Shown one piece after another: positions 15,803 through 24,804 of a stretch of DNA of 52,911 bases (its first letter is position 1; every line of letters begins with the position of its first letter). Under the pieces are notes generated by a model, which searched no databases, had not been told where the DNA came from, and saw nothing but the letters and a program-made list of their open reading frames with translations. Both the position numbers and the translations under genes were made by a program. The DNA lies in assembly GCA_934130935.1 (NCBI GenBank), contig CAKOYQ010000012.1, positions 1 to 52,911 of the forward strand, written 5' to 3'. The DNA comes from an uncultured Clostridia bacterium. Its GTDB lineage: Bacteria > Bacillota > Clostridia > TANB77 > CAG-508.

Positions 15803-18193
15803 TTATTTCTCACAAACCCTTGCATATTTTTTCAATTTTTCATATACCAAATAATTTACTGTACCAGCTGGGAAATTACCATCTTTATCCTTTTTGCCTG
15901 CTGGAACACCTGTTAAAATTTCTATTCCTTCATCTATTGTTGAAATAGCATAAATATGAAATTTCTTATCTTTAACTGCATCAACAACATCATCAGAAAG
16001 TTGGAGATTATTTACATTCTGAATTGGTATCATAACTCCATGAGAGCCATCAAGTCCACGCATTTTACATATTTGGAAAAATCCTTCTATTTTCTCATTC
16101 ACTCCACCTATTGGTTGAATTTGTCCTTTTTGATTCACTGAACCAGTAACAGCTATTGACTGTTTTATTGGAATTTCAGATAAACTTGATAATAATCCAT
16201 ATAATTCTGTACTTGAAGCACTGTCTCCATCTACACCATTATATAATTGTTCAAAGCAAATACTAGCAGTTAAACATAATGGGATATCTTGTGCAAATAA
16301 TTCCCCTAAATATCCTGATAAAATATACACACCTTTTGAATGAGTTGATCCTGACATTTCAACTTCTCTCTCTATATTAACTACTCCTTCTTTTCCAGTA
16401 TATGTGTTAACTGTTATCTTTGCAGGTTTACCAAATGAATAATCACCTATAGTCATAACAGTTAGTCCATTTATTTCTCCTATTAAAGCTCCTTGTGTAT
16501 TTATCAATAAAGTGTTTTCTTTTATCATTTCAATATATTTTTCATCATATTTTTTTATTCTATTCGATCTTTCATTAAGTGCTTTGTTTATAAAATCTTC
16601 TGTTACAATTTTAGTTCTCGAAATTTTAGCCCAAGTTCCTGCTTCCCCAACAACTTGTGCTATATCTGTAAACTTTGTTGATATTTTATCATTATCTCCA
16701 GCTAATCTTGAAGCATATTCTACCACTCTAGCCATTGCAGACCTGTCTAATGGAGGTAATTCTTCCTTCTCACAAAATGTGTGAATAAATCTTGCCAATT
16801 TATTAACATTCTCTTCATTTATAGGAGCTGTTTCTTCAAACTCAACCTTAATTTTAAATAATTTTCTAAAATCACTATCTAATGATAATAGTGTATGATA
16901 TATATTTGCGTCTCCTACAATTATTACTTTAACATTTAATGGAATTGGCTCTGGTTTTAATGAAATCATTGCCATAGTCGAACGCTGTTCTCTTATATTA
17001 TCTATACACAATTCTTTTATTCTTAAAACTCTTTTTAATTCTTCATAACATATTCCATTTGCAAGTAAATCCTTAGCTTGAAATATAATATATCCTCCAT
17101 TTGCTTTGTGCATCAATCCTGGCTGTAGCATTGTATAATCCGTTTTTAAAGCTCCATAATAATTTTCATATTCTAATTTACCAAATAAATTTTGATATGA
17201 ATAATTTGAATCCATTATTACTGGACATCCTTCCATATTGCTATTATCAACAAATACATTTACTCTATAATTTAAACAAGGATCTGGTCTTTTTTGCATT
17301 GGTGGTACTTGCGACATTTGAGGATTGTTCTGTGTCTTGTCCTCTTCTAAAAAATATGATACATTTCTTAAAACATCTTGTTTAACATCAGTTAAAAACT
17401 GATTTATCTTTTTGTTTCTTTTGTATTTTGATTTAATATAATTAATATGTGCACTAACAGTTAATAATGCGACATTTGACTGCCACTCAGCTACTTTTTG
17501 GTCAGCTTGTCTCTCAATTTGTTTTATAACATTTATAGCTCCCATTATTTGCTGTTGTACTATTACTGACTTTTCTTCATACTCTTTTTTGATATTTTCA
17601 TCTAACTTGTCAAATTCCTCTTCTTGAATAACTTTTCCATCCATCATAGGCATCATATATATACCATTTTGTGCTGACTTAACTTGAAACCCATGCTTTT
17701 GGGCCTTTTTATTAAGTTCAGAAAGCAATTCTTCTCTTTTTTCTTCAAACTCTTTTTTAATTAGTGCTTTCTCTTTTTCAAAATCTTCTGCATTAAATGT
17801 TTTCTTTATATCCTTTTTTACCTCTTTTATAAAACCATCCATACTTTCTTTAAATTCTTTTCCTTGTCCTGCTGGAAGTGATATGGCTATTGGCTCATTC
17901 GGGTTTTGGAAGTTATATATATAGCACCAATCATTTGGTATTTTCTTTTTAGTTGCAATACTATCTAAGTAATTTTTAACATACATAGTTTTTCCAACTC
18001 CACTTGGACCTTCTAAATATAAATTATATCCTTTTATATTTACATTAATTCCAAACTCTAATGCTTTTATTCCTCTTTCTTGGCCTATTCCATCATTAAT
18101 TGGCTCTAATTCTTTTGTTGTCTCAAATTTAAACATATTCTGATTACATATCATTTTTAAGTCTCTATAACTCAATTCATTTTTTTCTTTCAT
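15803..18193 (-). CDS. Lon-family ATP-dependent protease (LonB-like)
   Basis: Serine-lysine peptidase of family S16 fused to an AAA domain. Walker A is EGPSGVGKT near residue 62. A charged coiled-coil insertion (~130-260) follows. The AAA_32-type ATPase part includes a KANGGYIIFQAKDLL segment in the Walker B region. The proteolytic domain has catalytic Ser in GDSASSTE (about S658) and Lys in GGVNEKIEG (about K701), 43 residues apart as in E. coli Lon. At 796 residues it lacks the classic Lon N-terminal substrate-binding domain. The start follows GGAGGAG. It stands as a single-gene unit with its own promoter and terminator and presumably acts in cytoplasmic protein quality control. Confidence 0.92.
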   Translation of the reverse strand: MKEKNELSYRDLKMICNQNMFKFETTKELEPINDGIGQERGIKALEFGINVNIKGYNLYLEGPSGVGKTMYVKNYLDSIATKKKIPNDWCYIYNFQNPNEPIAISLPAGQGKEFKESMDGFIKEVKKDIKKTFNAEDFEKEKALIKKEFEEKREELLSELNKKAQKHGFQVKSAQNGIYMMPMMDGKVIQEEEFDKLDENIKKEYEEKSVIVQQQIMGAINVIKQIERQADQKVAEWQSNVALLTVSAHINYIKSKYKRNKKINQFLTDVKQDVLRNVSYFLEEDKTQNNPQMSQVPPMQKRPDPCLNYRVNVFVDNSNMEGCPVIMDSNYSYQNLFGKLEYENYYGALKTDYTMLQPGLMHKANGGYIIFQAKDLLANGICYEELKRVLRIKELCIDNIREQRSTMAMISLKPEPIPLNVKVIIVGDANIYHTLLSLDSDFRKLFKIKVEFEETAPINEENVNKLARFIHTFCEKEELPPLDRSAMARVVEYASRLAGDNDKISTKFTDIAQVVGEAGTWAKISRTKIVTEDFINKALNERSNRIKKYDEKYIEMIKENTLLINTQGALIGEINGLTVMTIGDYSFGKPAKITVNTYTGKEGVVNIEREVEMSGSTHSKGVYILSGYLGELFAQDIPLCLTASICFEQLYNGVDGDSASSTELYGLLSSLSEIPIKQSIAVTGSVNQKGQIQPIGGVNEKIEGFFQICKMRGLDGSHGVMIPIQNVNNLQLSDDVVDAVKDKKFHIYAISTIDEGIEILTGVPAGKKDKDGNFPAGTVNYLVYEKLKKYARVCEK

Positions 18194-18241
18194 CTTTCTC
18201 CTCCGTACCTTTTCTTTATTTTGTCCTAGATTATCTATTTT

Positions 18242-18270
18242 ATTTTATATTAGTTATCTTTTTTTGTAAA
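18242..18270 (-). promoter_or_regulatory. Promoter of the Lon-family protease gene
   Basis: Minus strand: TTTACA (18265-18270), 17-base spacer, TAAAAT (18242-18247). No CIRCE or CtsR box is seen nearby. Confidence 0.55.
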
Positions 18271-18310
18271 GAGATTTTTGAGTATTTTTTGTTGTAATTT
18301 TTGGAATATT

Positions 18311-18357
18311 ACAAAAAAAATAATATCATTTCACTTTAAAATGATATTATTTTTTAT
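18311..18357 (-). terminator. Terminator of the ffh-rplS operon
   Basis: AATAATATCATTT/AAATGATATTATT hairpin followed on the minus strand by TTTTTTTG, immediately after the rplS stop. Confidence 0.85.
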
Positions 18358-18358
18358 A

Positions 18359-18790
18359 TTATTTTTCTGTTTTTTCTTCTTCGACAACTTTAACTGGTTC
18401 TTCCACTAGTTCTTCTTTTATATTAATCATTTTGTTTTCAATTCTAGCTCCAACCATTTCTTTAGTCTTAGAAGCTTTACCTGTTCTTTCTCTTAAATAG
18501 TAAAGTTTAGCTCTTCTTGCTTTACCAACTCTTACTACTTCTACTTTTTCTACTAATGGTGAGTGAATTAAAAATGTTTTCTCAACACCTACACCATAAG
18601 ATATTTTTCTTACTGTAAATGTTTCGTTAACTCCTCCACCTTGTTTTTTAATTACAATTCCTTCAAATACTTGGATTCTTTCTTTGTTTCCTTCTTTAAT
18701 TTTAACATGTACTCTAACAGTATTTCCAACTTTAATGTCTGGAATAGCATTTTTTAGTTGTTCATGTTCTATTGATTTTACGATATCCAT
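18359..18790 (-). CDS. rplS: 50S ribosomal protein L19
   Basis: Large-subunit protein at the 30S-50S interface. The core of about 115 residues matches L19: IPDIKVGNTVRVHVKIKEG, RIQVFEGIVIKKQGGG, FLIHSPLVEKVEVVR and RAKLYYLRERTGKASK. A Glu/Val/Lys-rich C-terminal tail of about 28 residues (ending VEEEKTEK) extends past the usual end. AAGGAGG precedes the start. It is the last gene of the ylxM-ffh-rpsP-khpA-rimM-trmD-rplS operon and ends at a strong hairpin. Confidence 0.97.
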   Translation of the reverse strand: MDIVKSIEHEQLKNAIPDIKVGNTVRVHVKIKEGNKERIQVFEGIVIKKQGGGVNETFTVRKISYGVGVEKTFLIHSPLVEKVEVVRVGKARRAKLYYLRERTGKASKTKEMVGARIENKMINIKEELVEEPVKVVEEEKTEK

Positions 18791-18803
18791 TGTATTTACC
18801 TCC

Positions 18804-19514
18804 TTATTTGATATTATTTATGATTTCTTTGTCTTCATCAGACAACTCAACATTTTCCAAAAGTTCTGGTCTTTTTAAATAAGTATTTTTTAAAGCTTCC
18901 CATCTTCTCCATTTGTTGATATTTTTGTGATGACCTGATAGCAATATTTCTGGTACCTTTACTCCTTCAAAAGTTTCTGGTCTTGTATATTGAGGATATT
19001 CTAAAATCCCTTGTGAAAATGATTCTTCTGATATTGAACCCTCACTTAAAACTCCATCTACATATCTACTTACAGAATCAATTAGTACCATTGCAGGAAT
19101 CTCTCCTCCTGTTAATACATAATTTCCTATCGATATTTCCTCATCTACAATTTTATCTATTACTCTTTGGTCTATTCCTTCATAATGTCCACAAAGTAAA
19201 ATAAGATGTTCTTGTTTGCTTAATTCTTCTACTTTTTTCTGGTTTAATACTTTTCCTTGTGGTGTTAAATATATCACTTTTGCATTTTCATCTTTTATTG
19301 ATTTATATGCATCATACACTACATCTGCTTGCATTACCATGCCTGCTCCACCACCATATGGAGTGTCATCTACTTTTTTGTGTTTATTTTTAGAAAAATC
19401 TCTAATATTTATTAAATTAATATCTATTAGTTTCTTTTCTTCTGCTTTTCCTATTATGCTTTGCTTTATTGGCTCAAACATCTCTGGAAAAAGAGTTAAT
19501 ACATCGAATTTCAT
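18804..19514 (-). CDS. trmD: tRNA (guanine-37-N1)-methyltransferase
   Basis: SPOUT-class enzyme placing m1G next to the anticodon, which prevents frameshifting. The protein of 236 residues opens MKFDVLTLFPEMF and shows DDTPYGGGAGMVM, LLCGHYEGIDQRV and the knot segment EISIGNYVLTGGEIPAM; RPETFEGVKVPEILLSGHH follows. The start is the ATG 5 bases after GGGGG; a TTG 12 bases earlier lies inside the ribosome binding site. It starts 13 bases after rimM ends. Confidence 0.97.
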   Translation of the reverse strand: MKFDVLTLFPEMFEPIKQSIIGKAEEKKLIDINLINIRDFSKNKHKKVDDTPYGGGAGMVMQADVVYDAYKSIKDENAKVIYLTPQGKVLNQKKVEELSKQEHLILLCGHYEGIDQRVIDKIVDEEISIGNYVLTGGEIPAMVLIDSVSRYVDGVLSEGSISEESFSQGILEYPQYTRPETFEGVKVPEILLSGHHKNINKWRRWEALKNTYLKRPELLENVELSDEDKEIINNIK

Positions 19515-19527
19515 AACATCCCCCAAA

Positions 19528-20031
19528 TTATATTAAACCTGGTATAAGATGAACTATAATTCTATCCTCAAGCTTTACCTCTTTTATTACATCATCAATT
19601 CCTGGTAATAAAATTTGTTTTCCTAATTCATCTTTTACTACATATATGTCATTAGCACCTGTATTATAAATGTCCTCAACTTTTCCAAGTAGTTTTCCAT
19701 CATCTGTATAAACATCTAGTCCAATTAAATCTACTATAAAATATGTTCCTTCTTCAAGAGGAATTGCGTCTTCTCTATCAACTTCAAGAAACGAATTTTT
19801 TAGTGATTCTGCATCTTCTGGATTGTTTATACCTTCAAATTTTAATAATACCATATTTTTATGATATCTAGCATTTTCTACTTTATATAGTTTAGATTCC
19901 TTTTTAGTTTTGACATATACTTTTTCTAAATCATCAAATCTGCTTATATCATCTGTAAAAGGTACAACTTTAACCTCTCCCTTTATTCCAAATGTATTTA
20001 CAATTTGACCTATTTCTAATCTTTTTTGCAT
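19528..20031 (-). CDS. rimM: 16S rRNA processing protein RimM
   Basis: Assembly factor for the 30S head that binds S19. The protein of 167 residues has the N-terminal RimM beta-barrel (IGQIVNTFGIKGEVKVVPFTD) and the C-terminal PRC-barrel-like domain (YFIVDLIGLDVYTDDGKLLG, ending GIDDVIKEVKLEDRIIVHLI). The start chosen is the ATG of MQKRLEIG, where homology begins; AAAGGA lies 11 bases upstream. The frame could start 36 bases earlier but without homology. It sits between khpA and trmD as in other Firmicutes. Confidence 0.95.
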   Translation of the reverse strand: MQKRLEIGQIVNTFGIKGEVKVVPFTDDISRFDDLEKVYVKTKKESKLYKVENARYHKNMVLLKFEGINNPEDAESLKNSFLEVDREDAIPLEEGTYFIVDLIGLDVYTDDGKLLGKVEDIYNTGANDIYVVKDELGKQILLPGIDDVIKEVKLEDRIIVHLIPGLI

Positions 20032-20073
20032 GTTTGTACCATTCCTTTCATGGTATAACTTTTGCAATTATAT

Positions 20074-20304
20074 CTATCCAATAAATTCAACTATAACTTT
20101 TTTATCTTTTCTATTTGCTACAGCTTTCATTACTGTTCTTATAGATTGTGCAATTTTTCCTTGTCTTCCGATGATTTTTCCCATATCTCCATCAGCAACT
20201 TTAACTTCAAAGATTATGTTCTTTTCACCTTCAACTTCTTTTACTTCGACAGCCTCTTGGTTGTCTACTAAATTTTTGATTATTGTTTCTAAAACATCTT
20301 TCAT
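20074..20304 (-). CDS. khpA: KH-domain RNA-binding protein KhpA (YlqC)
   Basis: Single type II KH domain protein of 76 residues. The GXXG RNA-binding loop is visible as IIGRQGKIAQSIR. In Firmicutes KhpA pairs with KhpB (Jag) and binds many transcripts. Length and position between rpsP and rimM are canonical. It starts 14 bases after rpsP ends. Confidence 0.95.
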   Translation of the reverse strand: MKDVLETIIKNLVDNQEAVEVKEVEGEKNIIFEVKVADGDMGKIIGRQGKIAQSIRTVMKAVANRKDKKVIVEFIG

Positions 20305-20318
20305 TTGGCATTCTCCTC

Positions 20319-20549
20319 TTAAGCATTTTTTATAAGTGCTTTAACAGTATCTGTTGGTTGTGCACCATTTTTAATCCATTGTTCTAATTTTTCTTTATTT
20401 AGAACTATTGTAGATGGCTTTGTCATTGGATCATATGTTCCAATCTTTTCAATAATTTTACCATCTCTTGGTGCTCTTGAATCAGCTACAACTATATGAT
20501 AGAATGGAGCTTTTTTCTTTCCTTCCCTTTGTAATCTTATTTTTACCAT
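20319..20549 (-). CDS. rpsP: 30S ribosomal protein S16
   Basis: Small-subunit protein needed for 30S assembly. The 76 residues match S16 throughout: MVKIRLQREGKKKAPFYHIV, VADSRAPRDGKIIEKIGTYD and the C-terminal WIKNGAQPTDTVK. TAGGAGG precedes the start. It lies between ffh and khpA. Confidence 0.98.
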   Translation of the reverse strand: MVKIRLQREGKKKAPFYHIVVADSRAPRDGKIIEKIGTYDPMTKPSTIVLNKEKLEQWIKNGAQPTDTVKALIKNA

Positions 20550-20600
20550 TTAAATTCACCTCCTAAAAATTTTCTTTATATAAATTAAAAAATTTAATAA

Positions 20601-21953
20601 CTACATCTTAAAATCCTTTATATCGTCTAAATTCATATTCTTCATCATCTTTCTCATTCCACCTTTATTAGACTTTAATTGTTTCATCATTTTTTGTGTC
20701 ATTTCAAAAGATTTCATGAATTTATTAACATCTTGTACTGTTGTTCCACTGCCTTTTGCAATACGTTGTCTTCTACTTCCATTTAATAATTTAGTATTTC
20801 TTTTTTCTTGTTTTGTCATTGAACAAATAATTGCTTCTACTTTATCAAATTCTTTATCATCAATATTTAAGTCTTTTATTTTGTTTCCACCTGGTAACAT
20901 TTTTAATATTGATGAAAATGAACCCATTTTCTTTACTTGCCTAATTTGTGCTAAATAGTCATCCAAATCTAACTCATCTTTTCGAAGTTGCTTTTCTAAT
21001 TTTTCAGCTTCTTCCTCTGTAATAGCTTCTTCGGCCTTTTCTATTATTGATAGCACATCTCCCATGCCAAGTATTCTTGATGTCATTCTCTCTGGATTAA
21101 ATACTTCTATATCACTTAATTTTTCGCCAACTGCTGCAAATTTTATAGGTTTGCCTGTAACTTTTTTTACTGAAAGTGCAGCTCCACCACGCGTATCTCC
21201 ATCTAATTTTGTTAAAACTACTCCATCAATTCCAACAGCCTCGTTAAAACTCTGAGCTACATTTACTGCATCTTGACCTGTCATTGAGTCTACTACTAAT
21301 AATATTTCATGTGGTTTAATATTTGTTTTTAAACTCTTTAATTCTTGCATTAATTCATCATCTATATGCAATCTACCAGCAGTGTCTATTATAACTACAT
21401 CATTCAATTTTGAAATTGCCATACTCATTGCCTGTTTGCTGATTTGTACAACATCTTTTGAATTTTCATTACTATATACTGGTATATTTAGCTGTTTTCC
21501 CACAACCTCTAATTGCTTAATTGCTGCTGGCCTGTATACATCACACGCTACCAATAATGGTTTTTTACCTTGTTTCCTTAATAAATTTGCAAGTTTTCCT
21601 GCTGTAGTTGTCTTACCTGAACCTTGTAGTCCCACTAGCATAATTACTGTTGGTGGGTTTGGTGTAAAATTAATTTTACTTTCTGTTCCACCTAATAATT
21701 CTACCATTTCATCTTTTACTATCTTTATTACTTGTTGTCCAGGTGTTAATGATTTTATTACATCTTGACCTAATGCTTTTTCTTGTATACTATTAATGAA
21801 TTCTTTTACAATTTTGTAATTTACATCTGCCTCAAGTAGTGCAAGTTTTACTTCTCTTAGCATTTCTTTCAAATCTGATTCTGTTATTCTTGCCTTACCT
21901 CTAAGTTTTCTCGTTATTTCTTGTAGCCTTGATGATAATCCCTCAAATGCCAT
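20601..21953 (-). CDS. ffh: Signal recognition particle GTPase Ffh
   Basis: SRP54 homologue that binds signal peptides and 4.5S/6S SRP RNA for membrane targeting. The protein of 450 residues has the N domain (~1-90), the G domain with P-loop GLQGSGKTTTAGKLA, DTAGR and TKLDGD, and a methionine-rich M domain beginning near MLPGGNKI and ending with a Met/Lys-rich tail. The RNA-binding RRQRIAKGSGTTVQDVN motif is present. It starts 21 bases after ylxM ends, as usual. Confidence 0.98.
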   Translation of the reverse strand: MAFEGLSSRLQEITRKLRGKARITESDLKEMLREVKLALLEADVNYKIVKEFINSIQEKALGQDVIKSLTPGQQVIKIVKDEMVELLGGTESKINFTPNPPTVIMLVGLQGSGKTTTAGKLANLLRKQGKKPLLVACDVYRPAAIKQLEVVGKQLNIPVYSNENSKDVVQISKQAMSMAISKLNDVVIIDTAGRLHIDDELMQELKSLKTNIKPHEILLVVDSMTGQDAVNVAQSFNEAVGIDGVVLTKLDGDTRGGAALSVKKVTGKPIKFAAVGEKLSDIEVFNPERMTSRILGMGDVLSIIEKAEEAITEEEAEKLEKQLRKDELDLDDYLAQIRQVKKMGSFSSILKMLPGGNKIKDLNIDDKEFDKVEAIICSMTKQEKRNTKLLNGSRRQRIAKGSGTTVQDVNKFMKSFEMTQKMMKQLKSNKGGMRKMMKNMNLDDIKDFKM

Positions 21954-21974
21954 AATACCATTCCTTTCTTTTGT

Positions 21975-22322
21975 TTATACTAAACAATTCAATTCTTTTT
22001 TTACTTCTTCTAATATATTTGAAACTTTTTCATCTGATAAATCTTTATGTATCTTATTTAAATTTCCTAATATATCTTGTATTAGTTTCTCTTGATTAAT
22101 TGTCTTTTTCATAAACAACAGCTTTTCTTCGTATTCGAAAAGTTTTTTCTCTCCTTTCTTGATGATGTCTCTTACTCCTTGTCTTGTTATTTCTTCATTT
22201 TCTGCAATTTCTGATAAAGATAAGTCTTCATTGTAGTAGTAATCTATTACTCTGTATTGTTTTTCTGTTAATAGTTCTCCGTAGATTTGTAATAACATGC
22301 TTACTTCTACTTTCTTTTCCAT
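21975..22322 (-). CDS. ylxM: SRP-associated regulator YlxM
   Basis: Protein of 115 residues of the YlxM/p13-like family, a sigma-region-4-like HTH protein associated with SRP. The helix-turn-helix segment is LTEKQYRVIDYYYNEDLSLS followed by EIAENEEITRQGVRDIIKKG. A helical C-terminal part follows. Its place before ffh and its length are typical. AAGGAAGAAGG precedes the ATG, at somewhat longer spacing than usual. A candidate promoter is at 22391-22419. Confidence 0.93.
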   Translation of the reverse strand: MEKKVEVSMLLQIYGELLTEKQYRVIDYYYNEDLSLSEIAENEEITRQGVRDIIKKGEKKLFEYEEKLLFMKKTINQEKLIQDILGNLNKIHKDLSDEKVSNILEEVKKELNCLV

Positions 22323-22369
22323 ACTACTACCTTCTTCCTTATGTGACTACATTTCCTTTTAAACATGAT

Positions 22370-22406
22370 AAAAAGGTGTAATGCTAATATACTTTACACC
22401 TTTTTT
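22370..22406 (-). terminator. pheST terminator
   Basis: AAAAAGGTGTAA/TTACACCTTTTT hairpin (12-bp arms), 35 bases past the pheT stop on the minus strand. The ylxM promoter overlaps its right arm. Confidence 0.85.
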
Positions 22407-22419
22407 GCTGATTTGTCAA
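22391..22419 (-). promoter_or_regulatory. Candidate promoter of the ylxM-ffh-rplS operon
   Basis: Minus strand: TTGACA (22414-22419), 17-base spacer, TAAAGT (22391-22396). The -10 lies in one arm of the pheST terminator, so transcripts starting here would carry only the other arm. Confidence 0.5.
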
Positions 22420-22440
22420 GTGTTTTGCCTAAATTTGTTT

Positions 22441-24804
22441 TTATTTTCTTAACTCTGCACCACATTTTTTAGAAACAGTGTCTATAATTTTCTCCATTAA
22501 AGAATTAACCTCTTCATCAGTCAATGTCTTTTTATTATCAGAAAAAGTTAATGAATATGCCATAGATTTTTTATCTAAACCAATACCTATACCTGTATAT
22601 ACATCAAATATTTCGATATCTGTAAGTATACTTCCTCCACCATTCTTTATAGCTTTTTCAATTTCTTTAGATGTTAAAGATTTATCAACTACAAATGCTA
22701 CATCTTTTTTTACACTTGGAAATTTTGAAATTTCTTTATATTTCATTTTTCCAACTCTCTTTTTAAATAATTCATCTAGGTTAATTTCTAATACAAATAC
22801 ATCTTCCATAGTTACATTTGGATGCACTTTTCCTATAATTCCTACATTTGTTCCATTTACATTGATATATGCACTTTGTCCTGGGTGCATTTCTTTTGGC
22901 ATTTCTTGTTTCATAAAACTGTATCTTCCTGCATATCCAAGATAGTCTAATAATTCCTCTGCAACTCCTTTAATTGTATAGAAATCAACATTTTTTGTGT
23001 TGTCTAAGCCAAGTGAATATTTTCCTGTCATTAATGCACATAATTTTGTATCTTCTCCATATACTTCTCCTTTTTTATAGAAACCTTTTCCTATTTCAAA
23101 TATTGATACATCTTTTTGGCTACGTGCTGTATTGTACTCATATATTTTGTAAAGTGATGGTATCATACTATATCTTAATGTATTTCTATCTTCTGTGATT
23201 GGGTCTAATAGTTTTAATGGCTCAAATTCATCTAGTGTGTAACCATTTACTTCTTTGTCATTTATTAAAACATATGATAGTGTTTCATTTAAACCTAATG
23301 CTATCATTTTATTTCTTATTTCTCTTTGAGTTTTGTCATAACTTCCTTTTCTCATTGGAACTACTGGAAGTTTTCCTTCTATGTTGTCAACACCATATAT
23401 ACGGCTTACTTCTTCAATTAAATCTTCTTTAATTGATATGTCCATTCTTCTTGATGGTACTGTTACTGTAATTTTTTCTCTGCCTACTTTGTATGTAAAT
23501 CCTAATTTTCTGAATACATTTAAGATTTCTTCATTTGGAATCGTTGTTCCTAATACATCATTTATGTTCTTAAATGTGATTTCTATTTTTTTGTCTTCTT
23601 TATTTGTTTTGTCATATACTACAGTTCCTGTAACAACCTTTCCTCCTGCATATTTTTCTAGTAATGCACATGCTCTTTCTATCGCCATATATGTTCTGTT
23701 TGAATCTAGTCCTTTTTCAAATCTGTTACTTGCTTCACTTCTTATTATCTTTTTAGATGTTAATCTAACTTTTACAGAATCAAAAATTGCTGATTCTATA
23801 ATTATATTTTGGGTGTCTTTTTCTACTTCTGTTTCAAGTCCCCCCATAACTCCTGCAAGGCCTACTCCATGTGTACCGTCTGCTATTACTATATCATCTA
23901 CACTTAATGTCCTTTCTATATTATCAAGTGTTGTAAGTTTTTCTCCTTCTTCTGCCATTCTTACAACTAATTTATTTCCAAGTCTATCTGCATCATAGAA
24001 ATGTAATGGTTGACCTAATTCTAACATTACATAGTTACTGATATCAACAACATTGTTTATTGGTCTTATTCCTGATGCTATTAATCTATTTTTTATAAAT
24101 GCTGGGCTTTCTTTAATTTCTACATTTTCTACTTTTTTTACTAATAGCATTGTGCAGTTTTCTGTTTTTACTTCTGTTTTAAAACTTTTGTTAATGTCTT
24201 CTCCTTGTTCATTATGTGTTAAATCTACATCTTTTACTTTTTTATCATATATAGCACCTATTTCATATGCCATTCCTAAAATGCTTAATAAATCTCCTCT
24301 ATTTGCTGTTAATTCAAAATCTATTACACTGTCATCCATTTCCAGATACTTTATTGGATCCTCTCCTAGTACAGCATCTTCTCCAAGCTCTGCTATTCCT
24401 TCTGAATCTTCTGGTTTTAAAAATTTATGTTCTAATCCAAGTTCTGCTATTGAACATAACATTCCATTTGATTCTTGACCTCTTATTATACCTTTTTTTA
24501 TTGTTTTATCTGGCAATACTGCCCCATCAAGTGCAACAATTACTTTTATTCCTTTTCTTGCATTTGGTGCACCACATACTATGTCTAAAACTTCGCTCCC
24601 TATATTTACTTTGCACAAATGTAAATGGTCTGAATCTGGATGTTCTTTACATTCCACTATTTCTCCTATTACTAATTTTGTTGCATTTATTAATTTTTCT
24701 GCTGAGTCATATTCATTTCCAACTCTTGTCATATCTTCTGCTAATTGCTTTACATCAACATCTATGTCTACATAGTCTTTTACAAAATTTGTACTTAATT
24801 TCAT
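22441..24804 (-). CDS. pheT: Phenylalanyl-tRNA synthetase beta subunit
   Basis: Large subunit of the heterotetrameric PheRS. The protein of 787 residues shows the N-terminal tRNA-binding OB domain (LHLCKVNIGSEVLDIVCGAP), B3/B4 editing region (DFELTANRGDLLS, RPINNVVDISNYVMLELGQP), B5 domain, catalytic-like core, and the C-terminal ferredoxin-like anticodon-binding domain (FPSVKKDVAFVVDKSLTS). Its start overlaps the pheS stop by 4 bases (ATGA), indicating translational coupling. Regulation is through the T-box upstream of pheS. Confidence 0.98.
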   Translation of the reverse strand: MKLSTNFVKDYVDIDVDVKQLAEDMTRVGNEYDSAEKLINATKLVIGEIVECKEHPDSDHLHLCKVNIGSEVLDIVCGAPNARKGIKVIVALDGAVLPDKTIKKGIIRGQESNGMLCSIAELGLEHKFLKPEDSEGIAELGEDAVLGEDPIKYLEMDDSVIDFELTANRGDLLSILGMAYEIGAIYDKKVKDVDLTHNEQGEDINKSFKTEVKTENCTMLLVKKVENVEIKESPAFIKNRLIASGIRPINNVVDISNYVMLELGQPLHFYDADRLGNKLVVRMAEEGEKLTTLDNIERTLSVDDIVIADGTHGVGLAGVMGGLETEVEKDTQNIIIESAIFDSVKVRLTSKKIIRSEASNRFEKGLDSNRTYMAIERACALLEKYAGGKVVTGTVVYDKTNKEDKKIEITFKNINDVLGTTIPNEEILNVFRKLGFTYKVGREKITVTVPSRRMDISIKEDLIEEVSRIYGVDNIEGKLPVVPMRKGSYDKTQREIRNKMIALGLNETLSYVLINDKEVNGYTLDEFEPLKLLDPITEDRNTLRYSMIPSLYKIYEYNTARSQKDVSIFEIGKGFYKKGEVYGEDTKLCALMTGKYSLGLDNTKNVDFYTIKGVAEELLDYLGYAGRYSFMKQEMPKEMHPGQSAYINVNGTNVGIIGKVHPNVTMEDVFVLEINLDELFKKRVGKMKYKEISKFPSVKKDVAFVVDKSLTSKEIEKAIKNGGGSILTDIEIFDVYTGIGIGLDKKSMAYSLTFSDNKKTLTDEEVNSLMEKIIDTVSKKCGAELRK

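Noticed and set aside
23381..23998. 205-codon plus-strand frame
   Set aside because: It is the complement of the well-conserved pheT coding region and has no family resemblance.
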